A DNA stretch of 64,000 nucleotides from assembly GCF_013426895.1 (NCBI RefSeq), contig NZ_AP023176.1:744001-808000 (forward strand), given 5' to 3'. The DNA comes from Paraburkholderia largidicola (lineage in GTDB: Bacteria > Pseudomonadota > Gammaproteobacteria > Burkholderiales > Burkholderiaceae). Made by a program: the position numbers and the translations under genes. Below are positions 26,743-35,096 of this stretch, piece after piece. Below the pieces are notes generated by a model. The model saw only the letters and a program-made list of their open reading frames with translations. It had not been told where the DNA came from and made no database searches. Numbering within the stretch: position 1 is the first letter of the stretch; each line of letters begins with the position of its first letter.

Positions 26743-27744
26743 ATGAGAGAGAGCGGACCAGAACAATATCCCGACTGGGATCTTCTTGCCAGTTGGGTTG
26801 CCGTTGTCGAGTCGGGGTCGATATCCGACGCGGCGAACCGGCTTGCCATTTCGCAGGCAGGCGTGTCGCAACGTATCAAGGCACTCGAAACGATACTGGA
26901 CACCACGCTGCTCGACCGCGCGACGCGCCCCGCGCGTCCCACGGCGGCCGGCCAGCGGTTGTTCGAGCATGCGACGGTGCTGTTGCAGGGCGCGGACCAG
27001 ATGGTCGAAAGCGTGCGCAACGTGACGCGCGCCAAACGTGTCGTGGTCCGGCTAGGCTGCGTCGATTCGTTCGCGGCCACTATCGGTCCCATCATCATCA
27101 AGGCGCTGACGGGCACCTCGCATCTGATCCGTTTATGGTCGGGCATCACGCCTACCCTGGATGGACAGCTCGAAGCGCGCCAACTCGACATGGCCGTCAC
27201 GACGACGAGCCTCTCGCAGGCGCCCGGCATCCGTCGGCAGAAGCTGTTTTCAGAACCGTATGTCGTCGTGTTGCCGCGCAGCTTCGAAGTCGACAGCTTC
27301 ACGACGATCACCGAGTTGAGCCGGCATCTGCAACTCATCCGCTACAGCGCGCGCTCGGTGATCGGGCAGCATATCGATGCCTATCTGGCTTCGAATGGCG
27401 AGAACATCGAGCGCACCTGCGAGTTCGACGCCACCGACCCCATGCTCAGTCTCGTCGCCGCAGGGTTGGGGTTCGCAGTGACCACGCCGCTGTGCCTGTG
27501 GCAATCGCGGCACTACGTGCCGGATGTCCGCGTCATTCCGCTTTCCAGTTTCTCCCGCCATGGACGGCCCTATCAACGGCTAAGCCGGTCGTTCTTCCTC
27601 GCCTATCGCGAGAATGAACTCGGACACTTGCCTTCGGACCTCTACGATCTGCTTCGGCGTGCATTCGAGCGGCAGGTGTCGCGCGACATCGCGAAAGCGC
27701 TGGCGCTCAAACCGGAAGACGTTTGCCTGCCAGACGAGGAGTGA
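26743..27744 (+). CDS. LysR-family transcriptional regulator
   Basis: 333 residues starting MRESGPEQYPDWDLLASWVA. The HTH is SGSISDAANRLAISQAGVSQ followed by RIKALETILDTTLLDR, and the effector domain ends in a longer than usual tail (AFERQVSRDIAKALALKPED). In-frame starts upstream (26689, 26704) would add up to 18 residues. No good ribosome site favours any of them. It follows the amidohydrolase paralogue by 72 bases and may control it or the next operon. Confidence 0.85.
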   Translation: MRESGPEQYPDWDLLASWVAVVESGSISDAANRLAISQAGVSQRIKALETILDTTLLDRATRPARPTAAGQRLFEHATVLLQGADQMVESVRNVTRAKRVVVRLGCVDSFAATIGPIIIKALTGTSHLIRLWSGITPTLDGQLEARQLDMAVTTTSLSQAPGIRRQKLFSEPYVVVLPRSFEVDSFTTITELSRHLQLIRYSARSVIGQHIDAYLASNGENIERTCEFDATDPMLSLVAAGLGFAVTTPLCLWQSRHYVPDVRVIPLSSFSRHGRPYQRLSRSFFLAYRENELGHLPSDLYDLLRRAFERQVSRDIAKALALKPEDVCLPDEE

Positions 27745-27756
27745 GCTACTGCGACG

Positions 27757-28419
27757 CTAGGGGTTCGTGGAAGCGGAACTGCGTGTGTTGCGCTTCCAGA
27801 TCTGGTTCGTCGCGTTGTCGATGAAGCCGTGGAACACGTCGAGCACTTCGTCGATCGAAATGATCGCGGCCACGCGATGCTCGATCCACAGTCCGTGCAC
27901 GAGGCCCATCGCCTGGATCGCGTAAATCGTCGCCATCGTCGGGTCGCAGCCGGCCTGCCTGAGGTCGTGGATGAAGTTCGAGCGCAGCCGCCGCGAGAAG
28001 GCGGCGCACAGGCGCTGCACTTCCTCGTCGTGCGCGGATGAACTCCACATGTGCGGCCACACGTTGGCGACGCCGGGGCTCATCACCTCGTCGCTGAAGC
28101 ACATGTCGGCCGTGAACTTCATGCGCGCGACGGGATCGGCGATGCCTCTGCGTCCCGCCGTCAACTGCTCGCGCACGCGCCAGATCAGATAGACGAAGGT
28201 CTTGTAGACAAGGTTGCCCTTGTTGTCGAAGTGATGGTGAACGAGGCCGACCGATACGCCCGCGTATTCGCTCACCTTGCGGATGGTCAGGTTCTCGAGT
28301 CCAACCTGGCCGACGACTTCCAGTGTCGAATCGATCAGACGCAGACGCATCCCGTCGTACTGGGCGGGATCGTCCTTGCGCATCTCAGGCATCGCTTCGC
28401 GCGCCTTTTCTCCTTGCAT
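27757..28419 (-). CDS. TetR-family regulator, BetI-like
   Basis: 220 residues. The N-terminal HTH is LRLIDSTLEVVGQVGLENLT, IRKVSEYAGVSVGLVHHHFD and NKGNLVYKTF, closest in style to BetI, the choline-responsive repressor. The C-terminal ligand domain has MWSSSAHDEEVQRLCAAFSR and IDEVLDVFHGFIDNATNQIW. The start MQGEKAREAMPEM is preferred because GGAAG lies six bases upstream. It is divergent from the pruA-ABC-putA operon. Three TGAAC-N4-GTTCA sites lie in the gap, so autoregulation and repression of that operon are likely. The ligand may be a betaine-like or quaternary amine compound. Confidence 0.85.
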   Translation of the reverse strand: MQGEKAREAMPEMRKDDPAQYDGMRLRLIDSTLEVVGQVGLENLTIRKVSEYAGVSVGLVHHHFDNKGNLVYKTFVYLIWRVREQLTAGRRGIADPVARMKFTADMCFSDEVMSPGVANVWPHMWSSSAHDEEVQRLCAAFSRRLRSNFIHDLRQAGCDPTMATIYAIQAMGLVHGLWIEHRVAAIISIDEVLDVFHGFIDNATNQIWKRNTRSSASTNP

Positions 28420-28515
28420 GTGCACTTCCATTCGGTGGTGGGATGAGTCGCCACGCTGGCTTTTCCGGCGCTGCGTCCGGCAGCTTACATGGTACTCGGG
28501 GCTCGCAATAAATCC

Positions 28516-28529
28516 TGAACAAACGTTCA
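28516..28529. promoter_or_regulatory. TetR/BetI-type operator 1
   Basis: TGAACAAACGTTCA, a TGAAC-N4-GTTCA palindrome 97 bases upstream of the tetR start codon. First of three such sites in the 606-base gap between tetR and pruA. Confidence 0.65.
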
Positions 28530-28571
28530 CTGGCAGTTTCAGTTTCCTTCAGCCCGCTTGGTCATTCATAT

Positions 28572-28585
28572 TGAACGTATGTTCA
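28572..28585. promoter_or_regulatory. TetR/BetI-type operator 2
   Basis: TGAACGTATGTTCA, same TGAAC-N4-GTTCA pattern. It lies 56 bases from site 1 and upstream of the predicted pruA promoter. Confidence 0.65.
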
Positions 28586-28643
28586 TCAAAAATGGTTGGC
28601 TATCACTAGGTGAATACCCTTAATCCTGCCGGAAGCGGCACCG

Positions 28644-28664
28644 AAACCTTATCTGAAGGTTTTT
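28644..28664 (+). terminator. Weak terminator-like hairpin
   Basis: AAACCTT and AAGGTTT pair around ATCTG and a short T run follows. It overlaps the -35 box at 28663, so it may not act as a terminator. Confidence 0.25.
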
Positions 28665-28690
28665 GATCCGTGCAAATTTCGATATATAGT
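28663..28690 (+). promoter_or_regulatory. Predicted promoter of the pruA-ABC-putA operon
   Basis: TTGATC at 28663-28668 and TATAGT at 28685-28690, 16-base spacer. A start near 28697 would place operator 3 at about +14 to +27, a classic repressor block position. The remaining 300-base leader up to 29026 is AT-richer than its surroundings and holds a weak hairpin CTGAT/ATCAG followed by six T (28771-28798), but no recognised riboswitch. Confidence 0.5.
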
Positions 28691-28710
28691 CCGATCGAGC
28701 TGGATGAAGC

Positions 28711-28724
28711 TGAACATATGTTCA
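28711..28724. promoter_or_regulatory. TetR/BetI-type operator 3
   Basis: TGAACATATGTTCA, extended by one more pair to 16 bp (28710-28725). It is the most symmetrical of the three and sits just after the predicted transcription start. Confidence 0.7.
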
Positions 28725-29025
28725 GTAAAAAGCAAAGATATTAGGAGTGAGCGCGGGAGGCCCGTGCGTTCTGATTGAACTGTCGATCAGCGTTTTTTCG
28801 GAAAGGGCCAGACCGAAGCCGCCGCAAGCGTTCCATAACGGCAACCGATTCAAATCATAAGTTCGGGTTTAGCAACAAGGGGTTCTTTTTGCACCAACTA
28901 CTCTGGACACCAGCTTCTACGGGCGGGTCGAATCGGGCGCAAAGCGTTACCCGATAAGGGAAAACCCCGAATGGCAGTGCACCTCGCCCGCAGCTTTGTT
29001 CAAACGTTCTTCCAAAGGAGCAAGC

Positions 29026-30636
29026 GTGATTTCAGGCCCACAATTTCCGTTGCCGGCAAATGAGCCCGAGGTGCATTTCGGGCAAGGTACGAAGGCAGCA
29101 GCGGCGCTGAGCAAGGCGCTCGAGCAACGCGACGTCGTCGAGATTCCGACGGTGATCGGTGGCAAGCGGTACTTCTCGAACGACGTCGTCGAAGTTCGCG
29201 CGCCGCACGACACGCAGCGTCTGCTGGCCCGCATCCATCGTCCGACGCAGGCGCAGATCGCCGAAGCCATCGCCAGCTCCGCGTCGGTCGCGAAAGACTG
29301 GGCCTCGTTGACGCACGCGAGCCGCGCGACGATTCTTCATCGCGCCGCGGAGATCGTCGCGACGCGTTCGCGGATCAGGATCAACGCGGCAACCATGCTC
29401 GGCCAGAGCAAGACGATCGATCAGGCCGAACCCGACAGCGCGTGCGAACTGATCGATTTTCTGCGCTTCAACGCCTACAACGCGCAGCGCGTGTACGCCG
29501 AGCAGCCGATGTCCGTCCCGACTGCTGTGAACCGCGCCGACTGGCGGCCGCTGGAAGGCTTCGTCTATGCCGTCTCACCGTTCAACTTCACGGCGATCGG
29601 CGCGAACCTGACGACGGCGCCCGCGATCATGGGCAACACAGTGCTGTGGAAGCCGTCGGAAAAGTCGGCGCTCGCGAATTACATCTTCTTCGAAGCGCTC
29701 GAAGAAGCCGGCTTGCCGCCCGGCGTCATCAACTTCGTACCCGGCGACGCCGAGCTGACGACGCGTGTGGCGATGTCGTCGCCGGATCTGGCGGGTATCC
29801 ACTTCACGGGTTCCTCGTCGGTTTTCCAGTCGCTGTGGAAGGGCGTCGCGTCGAAGGTCGACAGCTTCCGCACGATTCCGCGCCTCGTCGGCGAGACGGG
29901 CGGCAAGGATTTCGTGCTTGCGCATGCATCGGCGAATGCGTCGGAAGTCGCGATTGCGCTGATTCGCGGCGCGTTCGAGTACCAGGGGCAGAAGTGCAGT
30001 GCGGCGTCGCGCGCCTATCTTCCGCGCAGTCTGTGGACGGCCGTCAGTCAGGAACTGCGCGACCGTCTCGCCACGTTGAAAGTGGGCGATGTCGCCGATC
30101 CCGCCACGTTCATGGGCGCGGTGATTTCGCAGGCGTCGCATCAGAAGCTGAGCCGCGCGCTCGATGCTGCGAAGGACGATCCCGCCGTCAAGGTCGTCGC
30201 CGGCGGCAAGACGTGGTCGGAGCCCGGCTATTTCGTCGAGCCCACTGTTCTCCAGGTCACCGATCCGAAGCACGCGCTGATGAAGGAAGAACTGTTCGGC
30301 CCGGTGCTGTCCGTCTTCGTCTACGAAGACAGCGCGTGGCAGGAAACGCTCGGACTGATCGACGCCACGAGCCCCTACGCGCTGACGGGTTCTGTCTTCA
30401 GCACCGACCGCTTCGCCTTGCATGAGGCCGAGCGCGTGCTGATCAATGCGGCAGGCAATCTGTACCTGAACGACAAGCCGACGGGCGCGATGATCGGGCA
30501 GCAGCCGTTCGGCGGCGGCCGCGCGAGCGGGACGAACGACAAGGCGGGTTCGTATCTGAACCTGCTGCGCTGGGCGTCGCCGCGCGTCGTCAAGGAAACG
30601 TATCTGCCGCCGCGCGACTGGCAGTTCGGCGCGTAA
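29026..30636 (+). CDS. pruA: L-glutamate gamma-semialdehyde (P5C) dehydrogenase
   Basis: 536 residues, the length and style of group 1 P5C dehydrogenases. It oxidises glutamate semialdehyde to glutamate with NAD. The catalytic residues are complete: Asn in SPFNFTAIGANL, E290 in LVGETGGKDF and C324 in YQGQKCSAASRAYLP. The C-terminal block IGQQPFGGGRASGTNDKAGS is diagnostic. GTG 29026 is chosen because AAAGGAG lies five bases upstream. It is the first gene of an operon that also encodes PutA, whose own dehydrogenase domain has lost these residues (see 35097), so this enzyme probably does the second step of proline oxidation here. Confidence 0.92.
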   Translation: MISGPQFPLPANEPEVHFGQGTKAAAALSKALEQRDVVEIPTVIGGKRYFSNDVVEVRAPHDTQRLLARIHRPTQAQIAEAIASSASVAKDWASLTHASRATILHRAAEIVATRSRIRINAATMLGQSKTIDQAEPDSACELIDFLRFNAYNAQRVYAEQPMSVPTAVNRADWRPLEGFVYAVSPFNFTAIGANLTTAPAIMGNTVLWKPSEKSALANYIFFEALEEAGLPPGVINFVPGDAELTTRVAMSSPDLAGIHFTGSSSVFQSLWKGVASKVDSFRTIPRLVGETGGKDFVLAHASANASEVAIALIRGAFEYQGQKCSAASRAYLPRSLWTAVSQELRDRLATLKVGDVADPATFMGAVISQASHQKLSRALDAAKDDPAVKVVAGGKTWSEPGYFVEPTVLQVTDPKHALMKEELFGPVLSVFVYEDSAWQETLGLIDATSPYALTGSVFSTDRFALHEAERVLINAAGNLYLNDKPTGAMIGQQPFGGGRASGTNDKAGSYLNLLRWASPRVVKETYLPPRDWQFGA

Positions 30637-30667
30637 GTCGCTACCCGGCTTCTCCTGAGGAAACGTG

Positions 30668-31744
30668 ATGTCAACCATTGTCTCTTTCAAGAATGTGCAG
30701 AAGACCTACGACGGCGAAACCCTCGTGGTCAAGAACCTCAACCTGGAGATTCAGGAGGGTGAATTCCTGACGATGCTCGGACCGTCGGGTTCTGGAAAGA
30801 CGACGTGTCTGATGATGCTCGCCGGCTTCGAGACGGCCACGCACGGCGAGATTCTGCTTCAGGGGAGGCCGATCAACCGCATTCCGCCCGAGCGCCGCAA
30901 TATCGGCATGGTTTTTCAGAGCTATGCGCTGTTCCCGCACAAATCCGTCGCGGAGAACCTCGCGTTTCCGCTGAAGGTGCGAAAAGTATCGAAAGACGAG
31001 ATCGCGAAAAAGGTGAAGCGGGCGCTCGCGATGGTCAACATGGAGAAGTTCGCCAACCGCATGCCCGCGCAGTTGTCGGGTGGCCAGCAGCAGCGGATCG
31101 CCGTTGCGCGTGCACTTGTGTTCGAGCCGGCGCTGGTGCTGATGGACGAGCCGCTCGGTGCGCTCGACAAGCAGCTGCGCGAGCAGATGCAGTACGAGAT
31201 CAAGCAGATCCACGAGCAGAGCGGTCTCACGGTCGTGTATGTCACGCATGATCAGGGCGAGGCGATGACGATGTCCGACCGTATCGCGGTGTTCAACAAC
31301 GGCATCATCCAGCAGCTGGCCTCGCCGTCGGCGTTGTATGAACAGCCCGAGAACGCCTTCGTCGCGCGCTTCATCGGCGAAAGCAACGAATTGCTGGGCA
31401 CCGTGTCGACGCTCGAGCGCGAGCACTGCACGATCAGCCTCGACAACGGGCATCGTATCAAGGCGAGCGCGGGCCCCGCGATCCGCGCGTCGGGTCACGC
31501 GAGCATCTCGTTACGCCCGGAGCGTATCTCGATCGGAGACGAGGCGCGCAGGTGCGACAACGTCTTCGAAGGTGGTGTAAAGGATTTGATCTACTACGGT
31601 GATCACCTCCGGGTAGTCATGCAGGTTTGCGGGCGAAACGATTTCATTGTCAAGCTTCCAAATGACGGCGCTGCGCGTCAATTGCGTATCGGCGACTCCG
31701 TACACGTTGGCTGGATGGCTGAAGCATGCCGAGCCTTGCAATAG
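30668..31744 (+). CDS. ABC ATPase, spermidine/putrescine (PotA) type
   Basis: 358 residues. Walker A GPSGSGKT is at 38-45, and QLSGGQQQRIAVARAL, VLMDEPLGALD and VTHDQGEAM follow. A C-terminal TOBE-type regulatory domain starts after about residue 240 (SLRPERISIG). GAGGAA precedes the start; GTG 30665 is an alternative. It energises the importer encoded by the next three genes, located between pruA and putA. Confidence 0.9.
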   Translation: MSTIVSFKNVQKTYDGETLVVKNLNLEIQEGEFLTMLGPSGSGKTTCLMMLAGFETATHGEILLQGRPINRIPPERRNIGMVFQSYALFPHKSVAENLAFPLKVRKVSKDEIAKKVKRALAMVNMEKFANRMPAQLSGGQQQRIAVARALVFEPALVLMDEPLGALDKQLREQMQYEIKQIHEQSGLTVVYVTHDQGEAMTMSDRIAVFNNGIIQQLASPSALYEQPENAFVARFIGESNELLGTVSTLEREHCTISLDNGHRIKASAGPAIRASGHASISLRPERISIGDEARRCDNVFEGGVKDLIYYGDHLRVVMQVCGRNDFIVKLPNDGAARQLRIGDSVHVGWMAEACRALQ

Positions 31745-31802
31745 TGTCAGTCAGGTAAAGCCTCACTGATTTTCTAGACCATTTATCGACGGAGTGAAGC
31801 AG

Positions 31803-32867
31803 ATGAACCCGAAATACGCTTTAGGAATCCTTATCGCATGTGGGTGCGTGAGCACGGCGGCATCGGCGGCTCAGGTGACGTTCACGTCGTGGGGCGGCGC
31901 GTGGCAGGACGCGCAGGAGAGCACGGCCGCGAAGCCGTTCGCGCAGCAGGCGGGGGTCCAGCTCAAGACGGACACCTACAACGGCGGCATCGCGCAGGTC
32001 CGCAGCCAGGTGCAAACCAGCAATGTCACGTGGGACGTCGTGGACATGCAGCTGGCCGACGCGATCCGAGCCTGCGACGAGGGCTTGCTCGAGAAGGTGA
32101 ATCCCGCCACGCTCGCACCGGGCAAGGATGGCACGCCCGCAAAGAGCGATTTCATTGCGGGCGGCCTGTCGGAGTGCCTGGTGGGCAGCATCGCGTGGTC
32201 CACGCTCATCGCCTACAACACCGACAAGTTCAAGGGACATGAGCCGACGAAGATCGCCGACTTCTTCGACCTGAAGAAATACCCCGGCAAGCGCGGTCTG
32301 CGCAAGTCGCCCGAAGGCGCGCTGGAATGGGCGCTGCTCGCCGACGGCGTGCCGCCCGCCGATGTCTACAAGACGCTGTCCACGCCCGCAGGATTGAATC
32401 GCGCGTTCAGGAAGCTCGACACGATCAAGTCGTCGATCGTCTGGTGGGAGACGGGCGCCCAGCCGGCACAGCTTCTCGCGGATGGCGAAGTGACGATGAG
32501 CAGCGCCTACAACGGCCGCATCTACAGCGCGATGATCACCGACAAAAAGCCGTTCGGCTTCCTGTGGGATGGCCAGGTGAAGAACATCGAAGGCTACGCG
32601 ATCGTGAAGGGCTCGAAGAACCTGAAGGCCGCGCAGGACTTCGTGCGTTACGCGACGCAAGCCGATGTACTTGCGAAGCTCGCGCCGCTGACGGCTTATG
32701 GTCCTGCCCGCAAGTCGTCGATTCCGCTGGTCGACGCCAAGGTCTCGCCCTATCTGCCGACGGCACCCGCCAACCAGAAAGGCGCGATCGATGAAGACAC
32801 GGCGTTCTGGGCCGACCATTCGGACGACCTGAACCAGAAGTTCGCGGTCTGGCTGAGCCAGAAGTAA
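31803..32867 (+). CDS. ABC substrate-binding protein, polyamine (PotD) type
   Basis: 354 residues with a Sec signal peptide (MNPKYALGILIACGCVSTA, cleavage near ASAAQ). The mature start VTFTSWGGAWQDAQ and the later IVWWETGAQPAQLLADGEV and SAYNGRIYSAM are typical of the PotD/extracellular solute-binding family 1 group. This family binds polyamines, and relatives bind other small cationic or zwitterionic compounds. The putA/pruA context suggests a proline-like or betaine ligand. Confidence 0.88.
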   Translation: MNPKYALGILIACGCVSTAASAAQVTFTSWGGAWQDAQESTAAKPFAQQAGVQLKTDTYNGGIAQVRSQVQTSNVTWDVVDMQLADAIRACDEGLLEKVNPATLAPGKDGTPAKSDFIAGGLSECLVGSIAWSTLIAYNTDKFKGHEPTKIADFFDLKKYPGKRGLRKSPEGALEWALLADGVPPADVYKTLSTPAGLNRAFRKLDTIKSSIVWWETGAQPAQLLADGEVTMSSAYNGRIYSAMITDKKPFGFLWDGQVKNIEGYAIVKGSKNLKAAQDFVRYATQADVLAKLAPLTAYGPARKSSIPLVDAKVSPYLPTAPANQKGAIDEDTAFWADHSDDLNQKFAVWLSQK

Positions 32868-32918
32868 CTGGAATTCGTGTAGCACTGACGAGGAGGGCGC
32901 GGTATCAGCCGCCGGACC

Positions 32919-34202
32919 ATGATGATTCTTCCCACTGATATTGCCGTACCAGCAGCAGGCGAGCCGGAGCCGAGTCATATCGGCGATTCGAAAAGCCTCA
33001 AGTCGAAACTGCGCAGCGCGGAGCGCGCCGAGCGCACCCGGGCGATGCTGTTGATCGCGCCGCTGCTGGCCTTCCTTCTCGTCACCTTTCTGGTTCCGAT
33101 CGGCAGCCTGTTGATGAAGAGCTTCCGCGACCCGACTATTTCTCAGGAGATGCCCGCCACGGCAGCGCTGCTTCGCGAATGGAACCCCGCTGCCGGAAAG
33201 CTCCCCGGCGAGCATGTCTATGACGCGTTCGGCAAGGATCTGCTCGCCGCGAAGGCCAGTGAGGGCGTGAGCCGCGTGGCGTCGCGCCTCAACTACGACG
33301 AAGCGGGCATGCGCAGTCTCATCATGAAGACGGCGCGCCGTCTCGGCGACAGCGACACGGGGACATGGCATCAACGCCTGTCGGCCATCGATCCGCGCTG
33401 GGACGACATCGGCGCGTGGTCCACGCTCAAGTACGCATCGTCGCCGTGGACACTCGGCTATTACCTGAAGGCATTCGATTTCAAACGCGACAGCGACGGT
33501 TCGATCGTCCGTCAGGCACCCGGCGAGCGGCTGTATGTCGATGTGTTCGTGCGCACCGCATGGGTGAGTCTTGCCGTGAGCGCGCTGTGTCTGCTGTTCG
33601 GATATCCCGTCGCCTACTTTCTGGCGAACATCCCCGCGCGCTACAGCAACCTGTTCATGATCATGGTGCTGTTGCCGTTCTGGACGTCCATTCTGGTTCG
33701 AACCACGGCGTGGGTCGTCGTCCTGCAGACCAACGGCGTGCTCAACGATCTCTTCATCCACCTGGGTCTCACGAAATCAGGCTTTGCGCTGATCTACAAC
33801 CGCTTCGGCGTGCTGGTGGCGATGACGCACATCCTCTTGCCCTACGCGATTCTGTCGTTGTACGCGGTGATGAAAGGCGTGCCGAACATCTACATGAAAG
33901 CAGCGCGCTCGCTCGGCGCGGGCCCGATTCTGTCCTTCTTTCAGGCCTACTTTCCGCAGACGCTGCCGGGCGTGGGCGCAGCCGGCATGCTGACGTTCAT
34001 TCTCGCCGTTGGCTACTACATCACGCCCGCTATCGTCGGCGGGCCGGATGATCAACTCGCGAGCTACTACATCGCGAATCATGTGAACGCGACGCTGAAC
34101 TGGGGGCTGGCCAGCGCGCTCGCCTCCATTCTGCTGGCGGGCGTGCTGCTCGTCTATGCGATCTTCGTCCGGATGACGGGCGGCGGTGTGAAACTGGGGT
34201 AA
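32919..34202 (+). CDS. ABC permease, PotB type, with long periplasmic insert
   Basis: 427 residues. After a 45-residue polar start and a first helix (MLLIAPLLAFLLVTFLVPIG) there is an insert of about 140 residues before the second helix (VSLAVSALCLLFGYPVAYFL), longer than E. coli PotB. The EAA-type loop is KAARSLGAGPILSFFQAYFP. The start is weakly supported. It forms the membrane channel with the next gene. Confidence 0.88.
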   Translation: MMILPTDIAVPAAGEPEPSHIGDSKSLKSKLRSAERAERTRAMLLIAPLLAFLLVTFLVPIGSLLMKSFRDPTISQEMPATAALLREWNPAAGKLPGEHVYDAFGKDLLAAKASEGVSRVASRLNYDEAGMRSLIMKTARRLGDSDTGTWHQRLSAIDPRWDDIGAWSTLKYASSPWTLGYYLKAFDFKRDSDGSIVRQAPGERLYVDVFVRTAWVSLAVSALCLLFGYPVAYFLANIPARYSNLFMIMVLLPFWTSILVRTTAWVVVLQTNGVLNDLFIHLGLTKSGFALIYNRFGVLVAMTHILLPYAILSLYAVMKGVPNIYMKAARSLGAGPILSFFQAYFPQTLPGVGAAGMLTFILAVGYYITPAIVGGPDDQLASYYIANHVNATLNWGLASALASILLAGVLLVYAIFVRMTGGGVKLG

Positions 34203-34206
34203 CGCC

Positions 34207-35040
34207 ATGTTCAACTTTCCCGCATACGTTACGGTCTGGGGACGTCTCGGCCGGTTCGTTCACGTCGGCGTGTCGCTGGCCGTGCTGCTGTTCCTCGTTT
34301 CACCCGTGCTCGTGGTGATGCCGCTGTCGTTCAACTCGCAGCCGTACTTCACCTATCCGATGCAGGGTTTGAGTCTTCGCTGGTATCACGACTTCATCAA
34401 CAGCCCCGACTGGATGCTCGCGCTCAAGAACACGATGATCGTCGGCATCGTGTCGACGCTCATCGCAACCGTGCTCGGCGTGACGGCTTCGCTGGGCCTG
34501 ATGCACCCGCGCCTGAAAGGGAAGGCGCTCATCACGGGCATTCTGGTTTCGCCGATGATCGTGCCGCTCATCATCACGGCCGTGGGCGTGTACTTCGCGT
34601 TCAGCCCACTCGGTCTCACGAATAGCCTGACGGGGCTGATTCTGGCGCACGCCGCGCTTGGCGTGCCGTTCGTGGTGGTGACTGTGACGGCGACGCTCGC
34701 CGGTTTCAACGAAACATTGTCGCGCGCCGGCCGCAGCCTGGGCGCGTCGCCCGTGCGCGTCTTCATGCAGGTGAAGCTTCCCATCATCGCGCCGGGCGTG
34801 GTGTCGGGCGCACTGTTCGCGTTCGCGACTTCGTTCGACGAAATCGTCGTCGCGCTCTTTCTGACGGGCACGGATCAGCGCACAGTGCCGCGGCAAATGT
34901 GGTCGGGCATCCGCGAACAGCTGAGTCCGACGATCCTCGCGGTGGCCACCGTGCTCGTCGTCATCTCGACGCTGCTGCTCATCACGCTGGAACTGTTGCG
35001 CCGCCGGTCCGAGCGTCTGCGTGGCGCCGCCGCGGCGTGA
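34207..35040 (+). CDS. ABC permease, PotC type
   Basis: 277 residues, about six helices. NETLSRAGRSLGASPVRVFM is the EAA loop that docks on the ATPase. It starts four bases after the stop of the PotB-type gene. It is the last importer gene before putA. Confidence 0.9.
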   Translation: MFNFPAYVTVWGRLGRFVHVGVSLAVLLFLVSPVLVVMPLSFNSQPYFTYPMQGLSLRWYHDFINSPDWMLALKNTMIVGIVSTLIATVLGVTASLGLMHPRLKGKALITGILVSPMIVPLIITAVGVYFAFSPLGLTNSLTGLILAHAALGVPFVVVTVTATLAGFNETLSRAGRSLGASPVRVFMQVKLPIIAPGVVSGALFAFATSFDEIVVALFLTGTDQRTVPRQMWSGIREQLSPTILAVATVLVVISTLLLITLELLRRRSERLRGAAAA

Positions 35041-35096
35041 CTGCGACCTATCCCAACCACTCGTTCTGAAGCACGTACTCATCGGGTCATCTCATC

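Noticed and set aside
28771..28798. Terminator or riboswitch in the pruA leader
   Set aside because: The CTGAT/ATCAG stem is only five pairs before the T run, and I recognise no riboswitch core in the 606-base gap.
28996..29025. Ten-codon extension of PruA from the upstream start at 28996
   Set aside because: AAAGGAG is correctly spaced for GTG 29026 and the extension would overlap that ribosome site.
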